64,000 nt of DNA from Rhodococcus sp. RD6.2 (GTDB taxonomy: Bacteria; Actinomycetota; Actinomycetes; Mycobacteriales; Mycobacteriaceae), in the NCBI RefSeq assembly GCF_001040705.1, contig NZ_CVQP01000006.1, forward strand, positions 363,760 to 427,759, written 5' to 3'. Below the pieces are notes generated by a model. It searched no databases, was not told where the DNA came from, and saw only the letters and a program-made list of their open reading frames with translations. This document shows, piece after piece, positions 35,130 through 43,694 of this stretch. Both the position numbers and the translations under genes were made by a program. How positions within the stretch are numbered: the stretch's first letter is position 1; the number at the start of each line of letters is the position of its first letter.

Positions 35130-35594
35130 ATGCCGTTGGCCGTGGGCACCGTCGCGCCCGATTTCACGCTCAAGGATCAGAACAACCAGGAGATCACGCT
35201 CTCCGACTACCGGGGAAAGAAAAACGTCCTGGTCGTGTTCTATCCGCTCGCGTTCACCGGCACCTGTCAGGGTGAGCTTTGCAAGGTGCGGGACACCCTC
35301 CCGACCTTCGAGAACGACGACACCGCCGTCGTCGCCATCTCCGTCGGCCCCCCGCCGACGCACAAGATCTGGGCCGCGGAACAGGGGTACACGTTCCCGC
35401 TGCTGTCCGATTTCTGGCCGCACGGCGCCGTCACCCAGGCCTACGACGTGTTCAACGAGAAGGCCGGTTTCCCGAACCGCGGCACCTTCGTCGTCGACAA
35501 GTCCGGAATCATCCGATTTTCCGAGATGAACGGGCCCGGAGAGGCCCGTGACCAGGGAGCTTGGGAGAAAGCGCTCGCCACGCTAGATTCCTGA
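35130..35594 (+). CDS. ahpE: Peroxiredoxin AhpE
   Basis: Thiol peroxidase reducing hydrogen peroxide, alkyl and lipid peroxides. The 154-residue product has peroxidatic Cys46 in FTGTCQGEL, the conserved Thr43, and Arg in the ERG-equivalent FPNRGTFV. Unlike the one-Cys mycobacterial AhpE, it has a second Cys five residues later (Cys51). This could resolve the sulfenic acid or be inert. GAGGAG precedes the ATG by 7 bases. Transcribed with the DUF3052 gene. Confidence 0.9.
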   Translation: MPLAVGTVAPDFTLKDQNNQEITLSDYRGKKNVLVVFYPLAFTGTCQGELCKVRDTLPTFENDDTAVVAISVGPPPTHKIWAAEQGYTFPLLSDFWPHGAVTQAYDVFNEKAGFPNRGTFVVDKSGIIRFSEMNGPGEARDQGAWEKALATLDS

Positions 35595-35636
35595 GTGCAA
35601 TTCGGCGAACGGACGAAGCTCCGTTTGCCGCGTTGA

Positions 35637-35708
35637 GGGCGTGTAGCTCAGTGGTAGAGCTCTGGTTTTACACACCAGCGGTCGGGGGTTCGAAACCCTC
35701 CGCGCCCA
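35637..35708 (+). tRNA. tRNA-Val (TAC)
   Basis: 72-base cloverleaf. Acceptor GGGCGTG pairs with CGCGCCC (one T-G), anticodon loop TTTACAC gives TAC, T-arm GGGGG-TTCGAAA-CCCTC with one mismatch, discriminator A. CCA is not encoded. Followed by a long stem-loop. Confidence 0.93.
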
Positions 35709-35746
35709 CCTGCAGCCGAGGCGTCGATCTTGCCTGACCAACAGTC

Positions 35747-35790
35747 AAGACAAGCCCCCCGCCTCGACGAGGCGGGGGGCTTGTCTTGTT
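35747..35790. terminator. Terminator after tRNA-Val
   Basis: Inverted repeat spanning 35747-35787 with about 18 paired bases (AAGACAAGCCCCCC with its complement), followed by GTTTCG. It also faces the end of the convergent secreted-protein gene. Confidence 0.85.
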
Positions 35791-35819
35791 TCGCGGAGGC
35801 GGGAGCCGAAGCCGGTCGG

Positions 35820-36236
35820 TCAGGAACCCAGCGGGAGGTTGTCGAAGACGAAGCCCTCCAGGCTGCCCGTCATTCCGAGCAAGCCCAGGTCGTCCGACCC
35901 GGCCGACCCGAATGAGTCGCCTTGCCGGTGCCAGGTGGTGCAGCCGACGGAGTCGAGCCGGTCTCCGGCGTCCAGGTCGACGATGCGGTACCTGTTGCTC
36001 ATGCTGATGCCGTCGAGGCTCGGCTCGGTTTCACCGGCCTGGGTGAGGGTGAATTGGCAGGCGTCGCCGGTGAAGCGGGAGTAGTACGTTCCCGGCTCCA
36101 TGTCGACTCCCGCCACGTAGGAGTGGCTGGTGGTTCCGGGAAGGCTCACCGGGAGCGCGTTCGCGACGCCCGCGGTGCCGATGACGAGGCCGACTGCGGC
36201 GATGGCGGCGCCGACGAATCCTGCAGTTCTACGCAA
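35820..36236 (-). CDS. Small secreted protein
   Basis: The 138-residue product is read from TTG 36236, which has AGGAG at good spacing and gives a clean signal peptide (RRTAGFVGAAIAAVGLV, ending VANA). A GTG at 36275 would add 13 residues. The mature part has two Cys (TGDACQF and SVGCTTW), likely a disulfide, and repeats of a DMEPGTYYSRF type that suggest a beta-sandwich. I do not recognise the domain with certainty. Confidence 0.65.
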   Translation of the reverse strand: MRRTAGFVGAAIAAVGLVIGTAGVANALPVSLPGTTSHSYVAGVDMEPGTYYSRFTGDACQFTLTQAGETEPSLDGISMSNRYRIVDLDAGDRLDSVGCTTWHRQGDSFGSAGSDDLGLLGMTGSLEGFVFDNLPLGS

Positions 36237-36426
36237 CGCGGTTCTCCTCGTGGGTGGTGGAGTGAACCAGGTCACGCTAGTGGCTTCGTGATGCTCCGGT
36301 CGGGAAATCCGACAGCACTCCTACTTTCGACTGATCAGTCGCCATACTGCGAACCTCACCAGGTGGCCTCGGTCGCAAGCCGATCGGCCACGCTCGGGGT
36401 CACGTCCGCCGACGTACGATTGACCG

Positions 36427-36591
36427 ATGAGGATGGGAGCGGTGCTGACGCTCGTCGGGCTCGCGGTGCTGGCCTTCGGCCTCGGGCTGGCGGCGGCCCG
36501 GCTGGAGAGCGTCGGCTGGACCATCGCGCTCGGACTGCTGTGGCTCGTCATTGCTGCGGTCGCCCTCGCCCGGACCCGTCGCACCGGCTGA
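36427..36591 (+). CDS. Small two-helix membrane protein (54 residues)
   Basis: The ATG frame encodes two hydrophobic helices (about 3-24 and 32-48) joined by the short ARLESVGW turn and ending in a basic RTRRTG tail. Codon use is typical. No RBS is visible, so the transcript may be leaderless. Family not recognised. Confidence 0.5.
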   Translation: MRMGAVLTLVGLAVLAFGLGLAAARLESVGWTIALGLLWLVIAAVALARTRRTG

Positions 36592-36762
36592 CCGAAACCT
36601 GTCAGTTCCTTTCCGGCGCAGCCGAATCCGTGATCCCTCCGCAGGACTGCCATCCCCGCAGGTCGGCGCAGTCAGCCCCACAACCACCGCGACGACGGCG
36701 CCTCCGCGCCGAGGGTGAGTATCCACTTCCTTCGGGGCGCAGGGGCTTTCATCGGTCCGGGC

Positions 36763-38070
36763 TCAATCGGCGAGCACCCGGCGCATCACCGGCCGAGCCA
36801 CGAGTGCGCTGGCCAGCACCAGGGCAATGCCCGCCGCAAGCGTGACACCGAGCTGCACCAACGCCATCGGAGTGGTGAGGACGACGGCGCCCGCGAGGGG
36901 GAACAGGAACAGCAGCGCGCCGCCGGCGCCTGCCAGCGCCATCACCATCACCGGGGTGCGGACCTGCCGGATCCGCGCCCGGTCCATCACCTGGACGGGG
37001 GTGCCTGCCAGGGCGAGGCTGCGGTAGACCTGCCGGCTGTCCAGGATCGTCGACACCTGGGTGAGCGCCGACGAGATCGCGGCGAGCGCGAAGGTCGCGC
37101 CGAGGGTGAACAGCACGCCGGTCCGCAAGTCCGCGTAGATGAACTCCTGACCCGGCTGAAGCTCCTGACCCTCACCGTCGCCGATCGCCGCGAGCAGCGA
37201 GGTTCCGGCCGCGACGAAGGCGGCCATCGTGACGCCGCTGACGGTGCGCCACACGGACTTCGGGTTGTCGAGCACCCGGCGCGCGGCGATCAACGAGGCG
37301 GCGTCCCGCGATCGGGCGAGCATGATGCGGCCCAGCAGGGAGATCACGAACGGTCCGATCAGGGCCACGATGCCGAAGCAGACCGCGAGTCCCGCCAGGA
37401 TGGCCGCGACGCCCGGCATCGCGCCGCCGACGGCGGTCCACCCGATGAGGACCGCAACCGCGAGAACGGCGATGAGTGCCTTCGGGGCAGGCTTAGCGTG
37501 GCCCTGTGCCACGCCGAGCGGGCTGACGAACACCTGCCGCATGCCGAGCATCGAGGTGAGCGCGGCCAGTACCGTCATTCCGAGCACCACCCCGAGCAAC
37601 GGCAGGGCGCCGACCCAGAGCTCGGAGAGCTCGAAGGTGCGGCCCTGGAACCGCAGCTGCGCGACCAGTGGGAGCGCGGCGAGGTAGCCGACTACGCCGA
37701 TCAGCGCACCGACCAGGCCCTGCGCACCCGATTCGGCAGAGCACAGGGCGACGATCTGACGCGGGGTGGCGCCGATCAGCCGCAGCGCCGCGAGCCGCTC
37801 GTCCCGGCGCCGCGCACCGAGTCGCGCCGCCGCGAGTCCGAGGGTCACGGCGGGCACCACCATGAGGACCGAGGCCACGCCCGCGAGGGAGAGGTACATC
37901 TGCGCTTCCGGCTCCCCGGTGCGCCCGTCGAAGGCGCCGTACCCGCCGAGGACCGTGAGCAGCAGCGCGGTGGAGGCGGCGAAGGCGGTGACAGGAAGGG
38001 CGTAGGTGCTGATCGCCTTCCGGCCCTCGCCCCGCACCGTCAGCAGGGCGACGCGGGCGGTGGCGTTCAT
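36763..38070 (-). CDS. ABC transporter permease (FtsX/MacB type)
   Basis: The 435-residue membrane protein has eight or more hydrophobic helices in a duplicated FtsX-like arrangement. A MacB-like loop reads RRRDERLAALRLIGATPRQI, and a second copy near the C-terminus reads RQVYRSLALAGTPVQVM. There is no substrate-specific domain. The start ATG overlaps the ATPase stop (ATGA). With the ATPase it forms an export or lipoprotein-extraction type unit, often used for peptide-antibiotic resistance. The substrate is unknown. Confidence 0.82.
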   Translation of the reverse strand: MNATARVALLTVRGEGRKAISTYALPVTAFAASTALLLTVLGGYGAFDGRTGEPEAQMYLSLAGVASVLMVVPAVTLGLAAARLGARRRDERLAALRLIGATPRQIVALCSAESGAQGLVGALIGVVGYLAALPLVAQLRFQGRTFELSELWVGALPLLGVVLGMTVLAALTSMLGMRQVFVSPLGVAQGHAKPAPKALIAVLAVAVLIGWTAVGGAMPGVAAILAGLAVCFGIVALIGPFVISLLGRIMLARSRDAASLIAARRVLDNPKSVWRTVSGVTMAAFVAAGTSLLAAIGDGEGQELQPGQEFIYADLRTGVLFTLGATFALAAISSALTQVSTILDSRQVYRSLALAGTPVQVMDRARIRQVRTPVMVMALAGAGGALLFLFPLAGAVVLTTPMALVQLGVTLAAGIALVLASALVARPVMRRVLAD

Positions 38071-38759
38071 GCCGCCACCTGCTGCGCGACGAGGGAACCG
38101 GCCTGCATCACCAGCGTGCGATCGCACCAGCGGGCCACCTCGAGGTCGTGGGTGACCACCACGAGGGCGGACCCGATCTGCTGCGCCGACTCCCGTAGCA
38201 GCCGCATCACCTCCCAGCTGGTCTGCGCGTCCAGCGCGCCGGTCGGCTCGTCCGCGAACAGCACCGAGGGTTTGGTCACCAGAGCCCGGGCGATCGCGAC
38301 TCGCTGCGACTGCCCACCCGACATCTGGCCCGGCCGGCGGTCCTGCAGACCGTCCAGGCCGAGCGGCGCGAAGAAGGTGTTCGCGGTGGCCTTGGCGTCG
38401 CGGATGGAGGCGCCGTTCAGGATCAGCGGCAGTGCGACGTTCTCGATCGCGGGAAGTTCCGGGAGGAGTTGCCCGGACTGGAAGACGAAGCCGAATGCCT
38501 CGCGCCGGAGCCGGCTGCGGTCGTTCTCGCCGAGGTTCTGGATGTGATGCCCCGCGAGCAACACCGCGCCGGAGTCCGGTTTCACGATCCCCGACATGCA
38601 GTGCAGCAGGGTCGATTTGCCCGATCCGGACGGTCCCATGATCGCGGTCGCGGTGCCGGCCCGGATCTCCAGGCTGACGTCGCGGAGCACGGGGGCCTGC
38701 CCGAAGGACTTGCCGAGGGCGTGCACGGACAGGACGGGTGGCGGGGTCGGATCGGTCAT
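38067..38759 (-). CDS. ABC transporter ATPase (MacB/LolD type)
   Basis: The 230-residue ATPase has Walker A GPSGSGKST, Q-loop VFQSGQLLPELPAIENV, signature MSGGQSQRVAIARAL, Walker B VLFADEPTGALD and the switch His in VVVTHDLE. The EPTGALD form is typical of MacB/FtsE-like ATPases. GGTGG precedes the ATG 38759. Coupled to the permease gene. Confidence 0.92.
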   Translation of the reverse strand: MTDPTPPPVLSVHALGKSFGQAPVLRDVSLEIRAGTATAIMGPSGSGKSTLLHCMSGIVKPDSGAVLLAGHHIQNLGENDRSRLRREAFGFVFQSGQLLPELPAIENVALPLILNGASIRDAKATANTFFAPLGLDGLQDRRPGQMSGGQSQRVAIARALVTKPSVLFADEPTGALDAQTSWEVMRLLRESAQQIGSALVVVTHDLEVARWCDRTLVMQAGSLVAQQVAA

Positions 38760-38923
38760 GGTTCCACCGTCGCCGATGCGGGGTGTCCGAGTCATCGGAC
38801 CGTCGCCGGATTCCGGGTGGCCCTGCCTCATCCCCGGGTATGACCGGACCCCGAGGCAGACCCGGATCCGGCGGGAGCGAACCTGATCCGACGCGAGAGG
38901 CAGGGGTCTACGGCAAGCATCGG

Positions 38924-38955
38924 AAGAACCCCGCACCACACAGTGCGGGATTCTT
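38924..38955. terminator. Stem-loop downstream of the transglycosylase gene
   Basis: CCCGCAC (38930-38936) pairs with GTGCGGG (38943-38949). After one mismatch, AAGAA (38924-38928) pairs with TTCTT (38951-38955). The loop is 6 bases. On the minus strand it follows the transglycosylase stop. Confidence 0.65.
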
Positions 38956-38966
38956 CGTCGGCTGGC

Positions 38967-40088
38967 TCAACTCGGGTACTGGTCGCTCCACCAGGCACCC
39001 TCGGAGGCCAGTCGATCCGCGACCGAGTCGGGCATCGTCGAGCAGCTGTCCGGATCGTCGAGGGGATTGTTGTCGCTCGCCGAGTCGAGGATGCCGACCG
39101 TTTCCACGGTGCCGTCCCAGCCGCCCATCTCGTCGACCCGCTGCGGCACCTTCGTGCGCGCCCGCGTCACGGTGCTGGCCACCACCCACTGGCCGTCGCT
39201 GGTGATGTCGACGCCGCCGCCGGGAGATCGTTTGGCGTCCTCCCCGAGCGGCAGCAGACCGGCCAGGGTTGCCGCGTCCGAGGGGTTTCCGTCCCACGGC
39301 GGGCGGTTGAAGTAGTACCAACTGGCTGCGCAGACCCCGTACAGGTTGGGTCCGAACTGTGCGTAGTTCAGGTAGAGCTCGAGTTGCCTGCGGTCGCCGA
39401 TCATGTTGAACGGCCAGGCCAGCAGGGCCTCGACTCCCTTGCGGACGATCTTGGTCACTCCCCACTCGCCCCGGAACAGGAAGATGTTCTTCACGAGCTG
39501 CTGCGGAATGGTCGACCCCGAGTTGTCCTCGCCCGTGCTGACGTAGGTCAGCGTGCGGTCGACGAACTCGCCCACGTGATACGGCCCCGTACGGGTGCCG
39601 AGTTGCGCGTCCTCGTGGACGATCACCGCGGCGACGTAGTGCCTGCTGATGTAGTCGAGCGAGACGTTCTGGAAGACGGTCGGACCGCTCGCCTCGTCGG
39701 TCAGCATGAACAGCGTTCGTGGCGGTGTCGCCACGCGGTACACGACCGGCATCAGGACGCACAGCGCCACGAATGCCGCGAGCGCACGCAGTCCCCACCG
39801 GAGCGCCGATCGACGGGGCCGCTCCCATTCCGGTTGCCCGACCGGGGGAGTCGCACCGGGGCGCCCGTCGTACGGCGGTACCGGCGGCGTCGGCTTCGGG
39901 GGAAGCGGGGGCTGGCCCGCAGACGGTGCCGGCCACAACGGGGGAAGTCGGCGTTCCAGGCGGGGGCGGGGCCGGGGGGTGCCGCTCGATGGGACCGCGG
40001 GTGGCGGTTCGGGCCAACGTCGCGGGGTCGCGGGAGCGTCCGCGTCCCGACGCTGGGGGCTCCGGCTGTCGCCGAGTCGTATCCTCAT
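38967..40088 (-). CDS. Monofunctional peptidoglycan glycosyltransferase (GT51)
   Basis: The 373-residue protein from ATG 40088 has a Pro/Arg-rich cytoplasmic N-terminus (about 1-85) and one membrane helix (about 90-115). The GT51 domain follows: catalytic Glu in IVHEDAQLG, the STIPQQLVKNIFL box, and ELYLNYAQFGPNLYG. There is no transpeptidase domain, so it resembles MtgA. The usual EDxxFxxHxG motif is altered (EDAQLGTRTG), which may affect activity. A further in-frame upstream start has no RBS. Confidence 0.82.
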   Translation of the reverse strand: MRIRLGDSRSPQRRDADAPATPRRWPEPPPAVPSSGTPRPRPRLERRLPPLWPAPSAGQPPLPPKPTPPVPPYDGRPGATPPVGQPEWERPRRSALRWGLRALAAFVALCVLMPVVYRVATPPRTLFMLTDEASGPTVFQNVSLDYISRHYVAAVIVHEDAQLGTRTGPYHVGEFVDRTLTYVSTGEDNSGSTIPQQLVKNIFLFRGEWGVTKIVRKGVEALLAWPFNMIGDRRQLELYLNYAQFGPNLYGVCAASWYYFNRPPWDGNPSDAATLAGLLPLGEDAKRSPGGGVDITSDGQWVVASTVTRARTKVPQRVDEMGGWDGTVETVGILDSASDNNPLDDPDSCSTMPDSVADRLASEGAWWSDQYPS

Positions 40089-40317
40089 CAGTCCTCGACG
40101 GCGGTGGTACAAGGCCAGAAACCGGATCTGGCAGGCTCGCCGTGGCATCGATTTTAGATGGTGTACGAGAGTGCGAATTCCGGTGGCCGGGCGTCGATTC
40201 CCTCGTGGATCGAGTGCGACCCGCTCGCGGCCCGATGTCCGTCTCCAGCATGACGCGGCGGGAGAAGACTCATCCTGCCGTGCGACGCGAGTGGCGCACT
40301 ACCGCTCGTAGGTTGAG

Positions 40318-40788
40318 GTGGTGATCAACACCAAGCGAATCAGCGGCAGCATCGCCGCATCGCCCCTGCTCCTCGGCGTGATGCTCGCGGCGACAGCATG
40401 CAACGTCGACCGCTTCGACGACAGCAAGGCATACAAGAAGACGGAGACCCACTCCTTCTCCACCGCCACCGACGGACGGCAAGTCCTGCCCGACTGGGTA
40501 CCCCCCAACGCGACCGCCATCGACGAGATCGTCAGAACCACGGGTGACGAACGGATCCTCAGGATGACGAGCAGTGTCGAGGCCCTGGACCACCCGGGGT
40601 GCGCCGAGATCGACGGCTCCGATGCCCGCCCGCCGTCACTGTCGGCAGGTTGGTGGCAGTCCGGAGTCGAATCCGCCAGCACGGTGAAGTGCGGTGACTG
40701 GTATGTCGTACAGGCAGGTGAGCACCTGTACGCCCACAAGCCGGAGGCGGTTCAGTTCATCCTGGACCAGCTGGTGGCGAACGAGTAG
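40318..40788 (+). CDS. Putative lipoprotein
   Basis: The 156-residue product has a type II signal peptide ending LAATAC (Cys about 29), preceded by two tandem GTG codons with GAGG upstream. The mature region contains LPDWVPPNATAIDEIVRTTG and Cys pairs in HPGCAEIDG and TVKCGDWYV, likely one disulfide. Some actinobacterial lipoproteins of similar size carry the DWVPxxA motif, but I cannot name the family. Monocistronic and divergent from the transglycosylase. Confidence 0.7.
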   Translation: MVINTKRISGSIAASPLLLGVMLAATACNVDRFDDSKAYKKTETHSFSTATDGRQVLPDWVPPNATAIDEIVRTTGDERILRMTSSVEALDHPGCAEIDGSDARPPSLSAGWWQSGVESASTVKCGDWYVVQAGEHLYAHKPEAVQFILDQLVANE

Positions 40789-40828
40789 GAGCCTGCCACC
40801 CTTCGTCGTTCCACCCCTTCGGGCGGGT

Positions 40829-41305
40829 TCACTTGTAGAAGCCGTCCCGCAGGTTGATACCGTGCTCGACCCACACCTTGAGTGCGGCGAGCATTCCGGT
40901 CCATCCCTGGCAGTTGCCGAAGGCACTCGTCGCGCCCTCGTCGGTCGGCTGCCACGACGACTCGGTGATGGTGACCCGGGTCCGGGTGTCATCGTCGACG
41001 GGCTCGAACTCGAACGTGGTGGTGGTCGTGCCGGCCTCGGACGTGGTTGCGGTTCCGGCCCATTCGATGACGATGCGGCTCGGCTGTTCCGCGGCGACCA
41101 CCGTCACGGGGAATGCGCCCGGGAAGTCCGCGAAGTCCCAGGTGACGTCCGCGCCCGGTTCGAGGCGTCCGCGCGCGCCGCCGGTGGTGAAGTACTGCGA
41201 CAACTGCTCGGGGTCGGCGACGGCCTCGTAGGTCTGCGCGGTCGGCCGGGATACGTGGCCCGAGACGGTGAACGAGAGCTCGATGAGTGTGCTGTGGTCT
41301 GCCAT
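40829..41305 (-). CDS. SRPBCC (AHSA1-like) domain protein
   Basis: The 158-residue protein has a START/Bet v 1 fold pattern: VSRPTAQTYEAVADPEQLSQYF at the start, TWDFADFPGAFPVTV in the centre, and the amphipathic C-terminal helix with GWTGMLAALKVWVEHG. Usually these bind hydrophobic ligands or act as Hsp90-activator-like modules. No catalytic assignment. Between a lipoprotein gene and a GlxA-type regulator. Confidence 0.8.
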   Translation of the reverse strand: MADHSTLIELSFTVSGHVSRPTAQTYEAVADPEQLSQYFTTGGARGRLEPGADVTWDFADFPGAFPVTVVAAEQPSRIVIEWAGTATTSEAGTTTTTFEFEPVDDDTRTRVTITESSWQPTDEGATSAFGNCQGWTGMLAALKVWVEHGINLRDGFYK

Positions 41306-41364
41306 GCAGTCCAGGATTCACGTCCGCGGGGGCGGTGACCAGCCCCGCCCGACCGTGTCTCACG

Positions 41365-42318
41365 TCAGGCGCGAAAGGTCCTGCGGTAGGCGGACGGCGG
41401 CACACCGAGCTGCGTGGCCATGTGCTGCCGCAGGGAGGTCGCCGTGCCGAAACCGACGTCGGCGGCGATGGTGTCGACGGATAGGTCGGTGGTCTCGAGG
41501 AGTTGCCGGGCACGGTCGACGCGGCGAGTGATGAGCCACTGGGTCGGCGTCGTCCCGACCTCGTCGGCGAACCGGCGCGTGAACGTCCGCACGCTCATGT
41601 TGGCGTGCCGGGCCAGACGGGACAGCTGCAGCGGCTCGTCGAGTCGCTGCAGAGCCCAGTCACGGGTCGCCGCAGTCGAATCCGAGGCGTGCACCGGGAC
41701 CGGGCGCTCGATGAACTGCGCCTGCCCGCCGTCCCGCCACGCCGGGACGACCGACCGCTTGGCGACCCGGGTCGCGACGTCGGCGCCGTGGTCGCGGCGG
41801 ACGAGGTGCAGGCAGAGATCGAGTCCGGCGGCGACGCCCGCCGAGGTGACGACGTGACCCTCGTCGACGAACAACACGTCCGGGTCGACCTGCACCGCCG
41901 GGAACGTGCGCTGGAAGTGGTCGGTGTGCCGCCAGTGCGTGGTGGCCCGCAGCCCGTCGAGCAGGCCCGCGGCCGCGAGCACGTACGACCCGATGCAGAT
42001 CGAGACGTAGCGGGTGCCGGGGCGGACGAACCCCAGAGCTTTCTCCATCTCCGGGGGCAGGTGCCCGTCGCGGGTGGAGCCGAGTTGATACGTCGCGGGG
42101 ATGACCACGGTGTCCGCGGTGGAGAGCAGTTCGGGGCCGTGGTCGACCGAGACCGTGAAGTCGGCTTCCGTGCGGACCGGTCCGCCGTCGACGGTGCAGG
42201 TCAGCACCTCGTACAGGGGTTCGCCCGCCGCGTCCTCGGCCATGCCGAAGATTCGGGACGGGATGCCGAGCTCGAAGGGCACCACCCCGTCGAGTGCCAG
42301 GACCACCACACGATGCAT
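41365..42318 (-). CDS. GlxA-family transcriptional regulator (DJ-1/PfpI + AraC HTH)
   Basis: The 317-residue protein has an N-terminal DJ-1/PfpI-like domain (about 1-185) with the nucleophile-elbow position YVSICIGSYVLAAAGLL, and a C-terminal AraC-type double HTH (about 210-315: SVRTFTRRFADEVGTTP then DTIAADVGFGTATSLRQHM). Such proteins usually activate adjacent genes. It is divergent from the MFS gene, 71 bases apart, which is its most likely target. Confidence 0.88.
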   Translation of the reverse strand: MHRVVVLALDGVVPFELGIPSRIFGMAEDAAGEPLYEVLTCTVDGGPVRTEADFTVSVDHGPELLSTADTVVIPATYQLGSTRDGHLPPEMEKALGFVRPGTRYVSICIGSYVLAAAGLLDGLRATTHWRHTDHFQRTFPAVQVDPDVLFVDEGHVVTSAGVAAGLDLCLHLVRRDHGADVATRVAKRSVVPAWRDGGQAQFIERPVPVHASDSTAATRDWALQRLDEPLQLSRLARHANMSVRTFTRRFADEVGTTPTQWLITRRVDRARQLLETTDLSVDTIAADVGFGTATSLRQHMATQLGVPPSAYRRTFRA

Positions 42319-42389
42319 GGCTCGATTCTTTCACACATTGGCATTCAAGCCATTGGTTCGCGCCGGTCACGACCCACACACTGATTCTC

Positions 42390-43691
42390 GTGACCTCCGA
42401 GCTCGTGCCTCCACGTCCCACCGTCGCCCCGACTTCCCGGCGCCCACACCCCGCCTGGTCGGTCGCCGCGGTCGCGTTCCTCGCGCTCGTCGGCGCGGCC
42501 GCCTTCCGTGCGGCCCCGTCGATCCTCATCGACCCGCTGCACCAGGACTTCGGCTGGTCGCGGGCATCGATCTCCTCGGCGGTGTCGATCAACCTCGTCC
42601 TGTACGGCCTCACGTCGCCCTTCGCGGCGGCCCTGATGGAACGCTTCGGAATGCGCCGGGTCGTGACCGCGGCGCTACTCCTGGTGTCGGCGGGCAGCGG
42701 GCTGACGGTGTTCATGACCGCGCAGTGGCAGCTGGTGCTGCTGTGGGGCGTCCTCGTCGGTCTCGGCACCGGATCCATGGCGCTGGCATTCGTCGCCACC
42801 GTCGTCGACCGCTGGTTCGTCGCCCGGAAGGGTCTCGTCACCGGCATCCTCACTGCAGGTGGAGCGGCCGGACAGTTGGTGTTCCTGCCCGTGCTCGCAA
42901 TGATCTCCGAGAGGCACTCGTGGCAGGTGGTGGCGTTGACCGTCGCATTCGCTGCACTCGCGGTGGTCCCTCTGGTGTTGCTGTTCCTCCGGAACCGGCC
43001 GTCCGACATCGGCGCTGTCCCGTACGGCGCCGACCCCGACTTCGTCGCGCCCGAGGTGCCCGCGGCGCCCGGCGGCGCGGTGCGTCGCGCGCTGTCGGTG
43101 CTGGCGTCGGCGTCGCGGACCCGGGTGTTCTGGCTGCTGGCAGGCACATTCGCGATCTGCGGCGCCAGCACCAACGGACTCGTCGGCACCCACTTCGTGC
43201 CGGCCGCCCACGACCACGGCATGCCCACCACCGCCGCGGCGAGCCTGCTCGCGGTGATCGGCATCTTCGACGTACTCGGGACCATCGCGTCGGGTTGGTT
43301 CACCGACCGCTTCGACGCCCGCAAGCTTCTCGGGACCTACTACCTGCTCCGCGGGATCTCGCTGGTGTTCCTGCCGATCCTGTTCGCGGAGTCGGTGCAT
43401 CCGCCGATGATCGCGTTCGTCATCTTCTACGGCCTCGACTGGGTGGCCACCGTGCCGCCGACGGTTGCGCTGTGCCGTCAGCACTTCGGTGCCGACAGCC
43501 CGATCGTGTTCGGGTGGGTCCTGGCGTCGCACCAGATCGGTGCGGGCATCGTCGCGTTCCTCGCGGGCCTGGTCCGGGACCGGTTCGGCGGGTATGACGC
43601 TGCATTCTTCGTCGCGGGCGGTCTGTGTGCGATCGCCGCGGTGATGTCACTCGCGATCGTCGGTCGAAGGCGGGAAGCCGTCGCGCAGTGA
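42390..43691 (+). CDS. MFS transporter
   Basis: The 433-residue protein has about 12 membrane helices. The loop 2-3 signature is weak (ALMERFGMRRVV) and repeats in the second half (GWFTDRFDARKLL), giving the expected two-fold symmetry. The pattern PSILIDPLHQDFGWSRASIS resembles the monocarboxylate/oxalate-formate type group. GTG 42390 was taken; the N-terminal 25 residues are Pro-rich. Probably regulated by the divergent GlxA-like protein. Confidence 0.85.
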   Translation: MTSELVPPRPTVAPTSRRPHPAWSVAAVAFLALVGAAAFRAAPSILIDPLHQDFGWSRASISSAVSINLVLYGLTSPFAAALMERFGMRRVVTAALLLVSAGSGLTVFMTAQWQLVLLWGVLVGLGTGSMALAFVATVVDRWFVARKGLVTGILTAGGAAGQLVFLPVLAMISERHSWQVVALTVAFAALAVVPLVLLFLRNRPSDIGAVPYGADPDFVAPEVPAAPGGAVRRALSVLASASRTRVFWLLAGTFAICGASTNGLVGTHFVPAAHDHGMPTTAAASLLAVIGIFDVLGTIASGWFTDRFDARKLLGTYYLLRGISLVFLPILFAESVHPPMIAFVIFYGLDWVATVPPTVALCRQHFGADSPIVFGWVLASHQIGAGIVAFLAGLVRDRFGGYDAAFFVAGGLCAIAAVMSLAIVGRRREAVAQ

Positions 43692-43694
43692 GGC

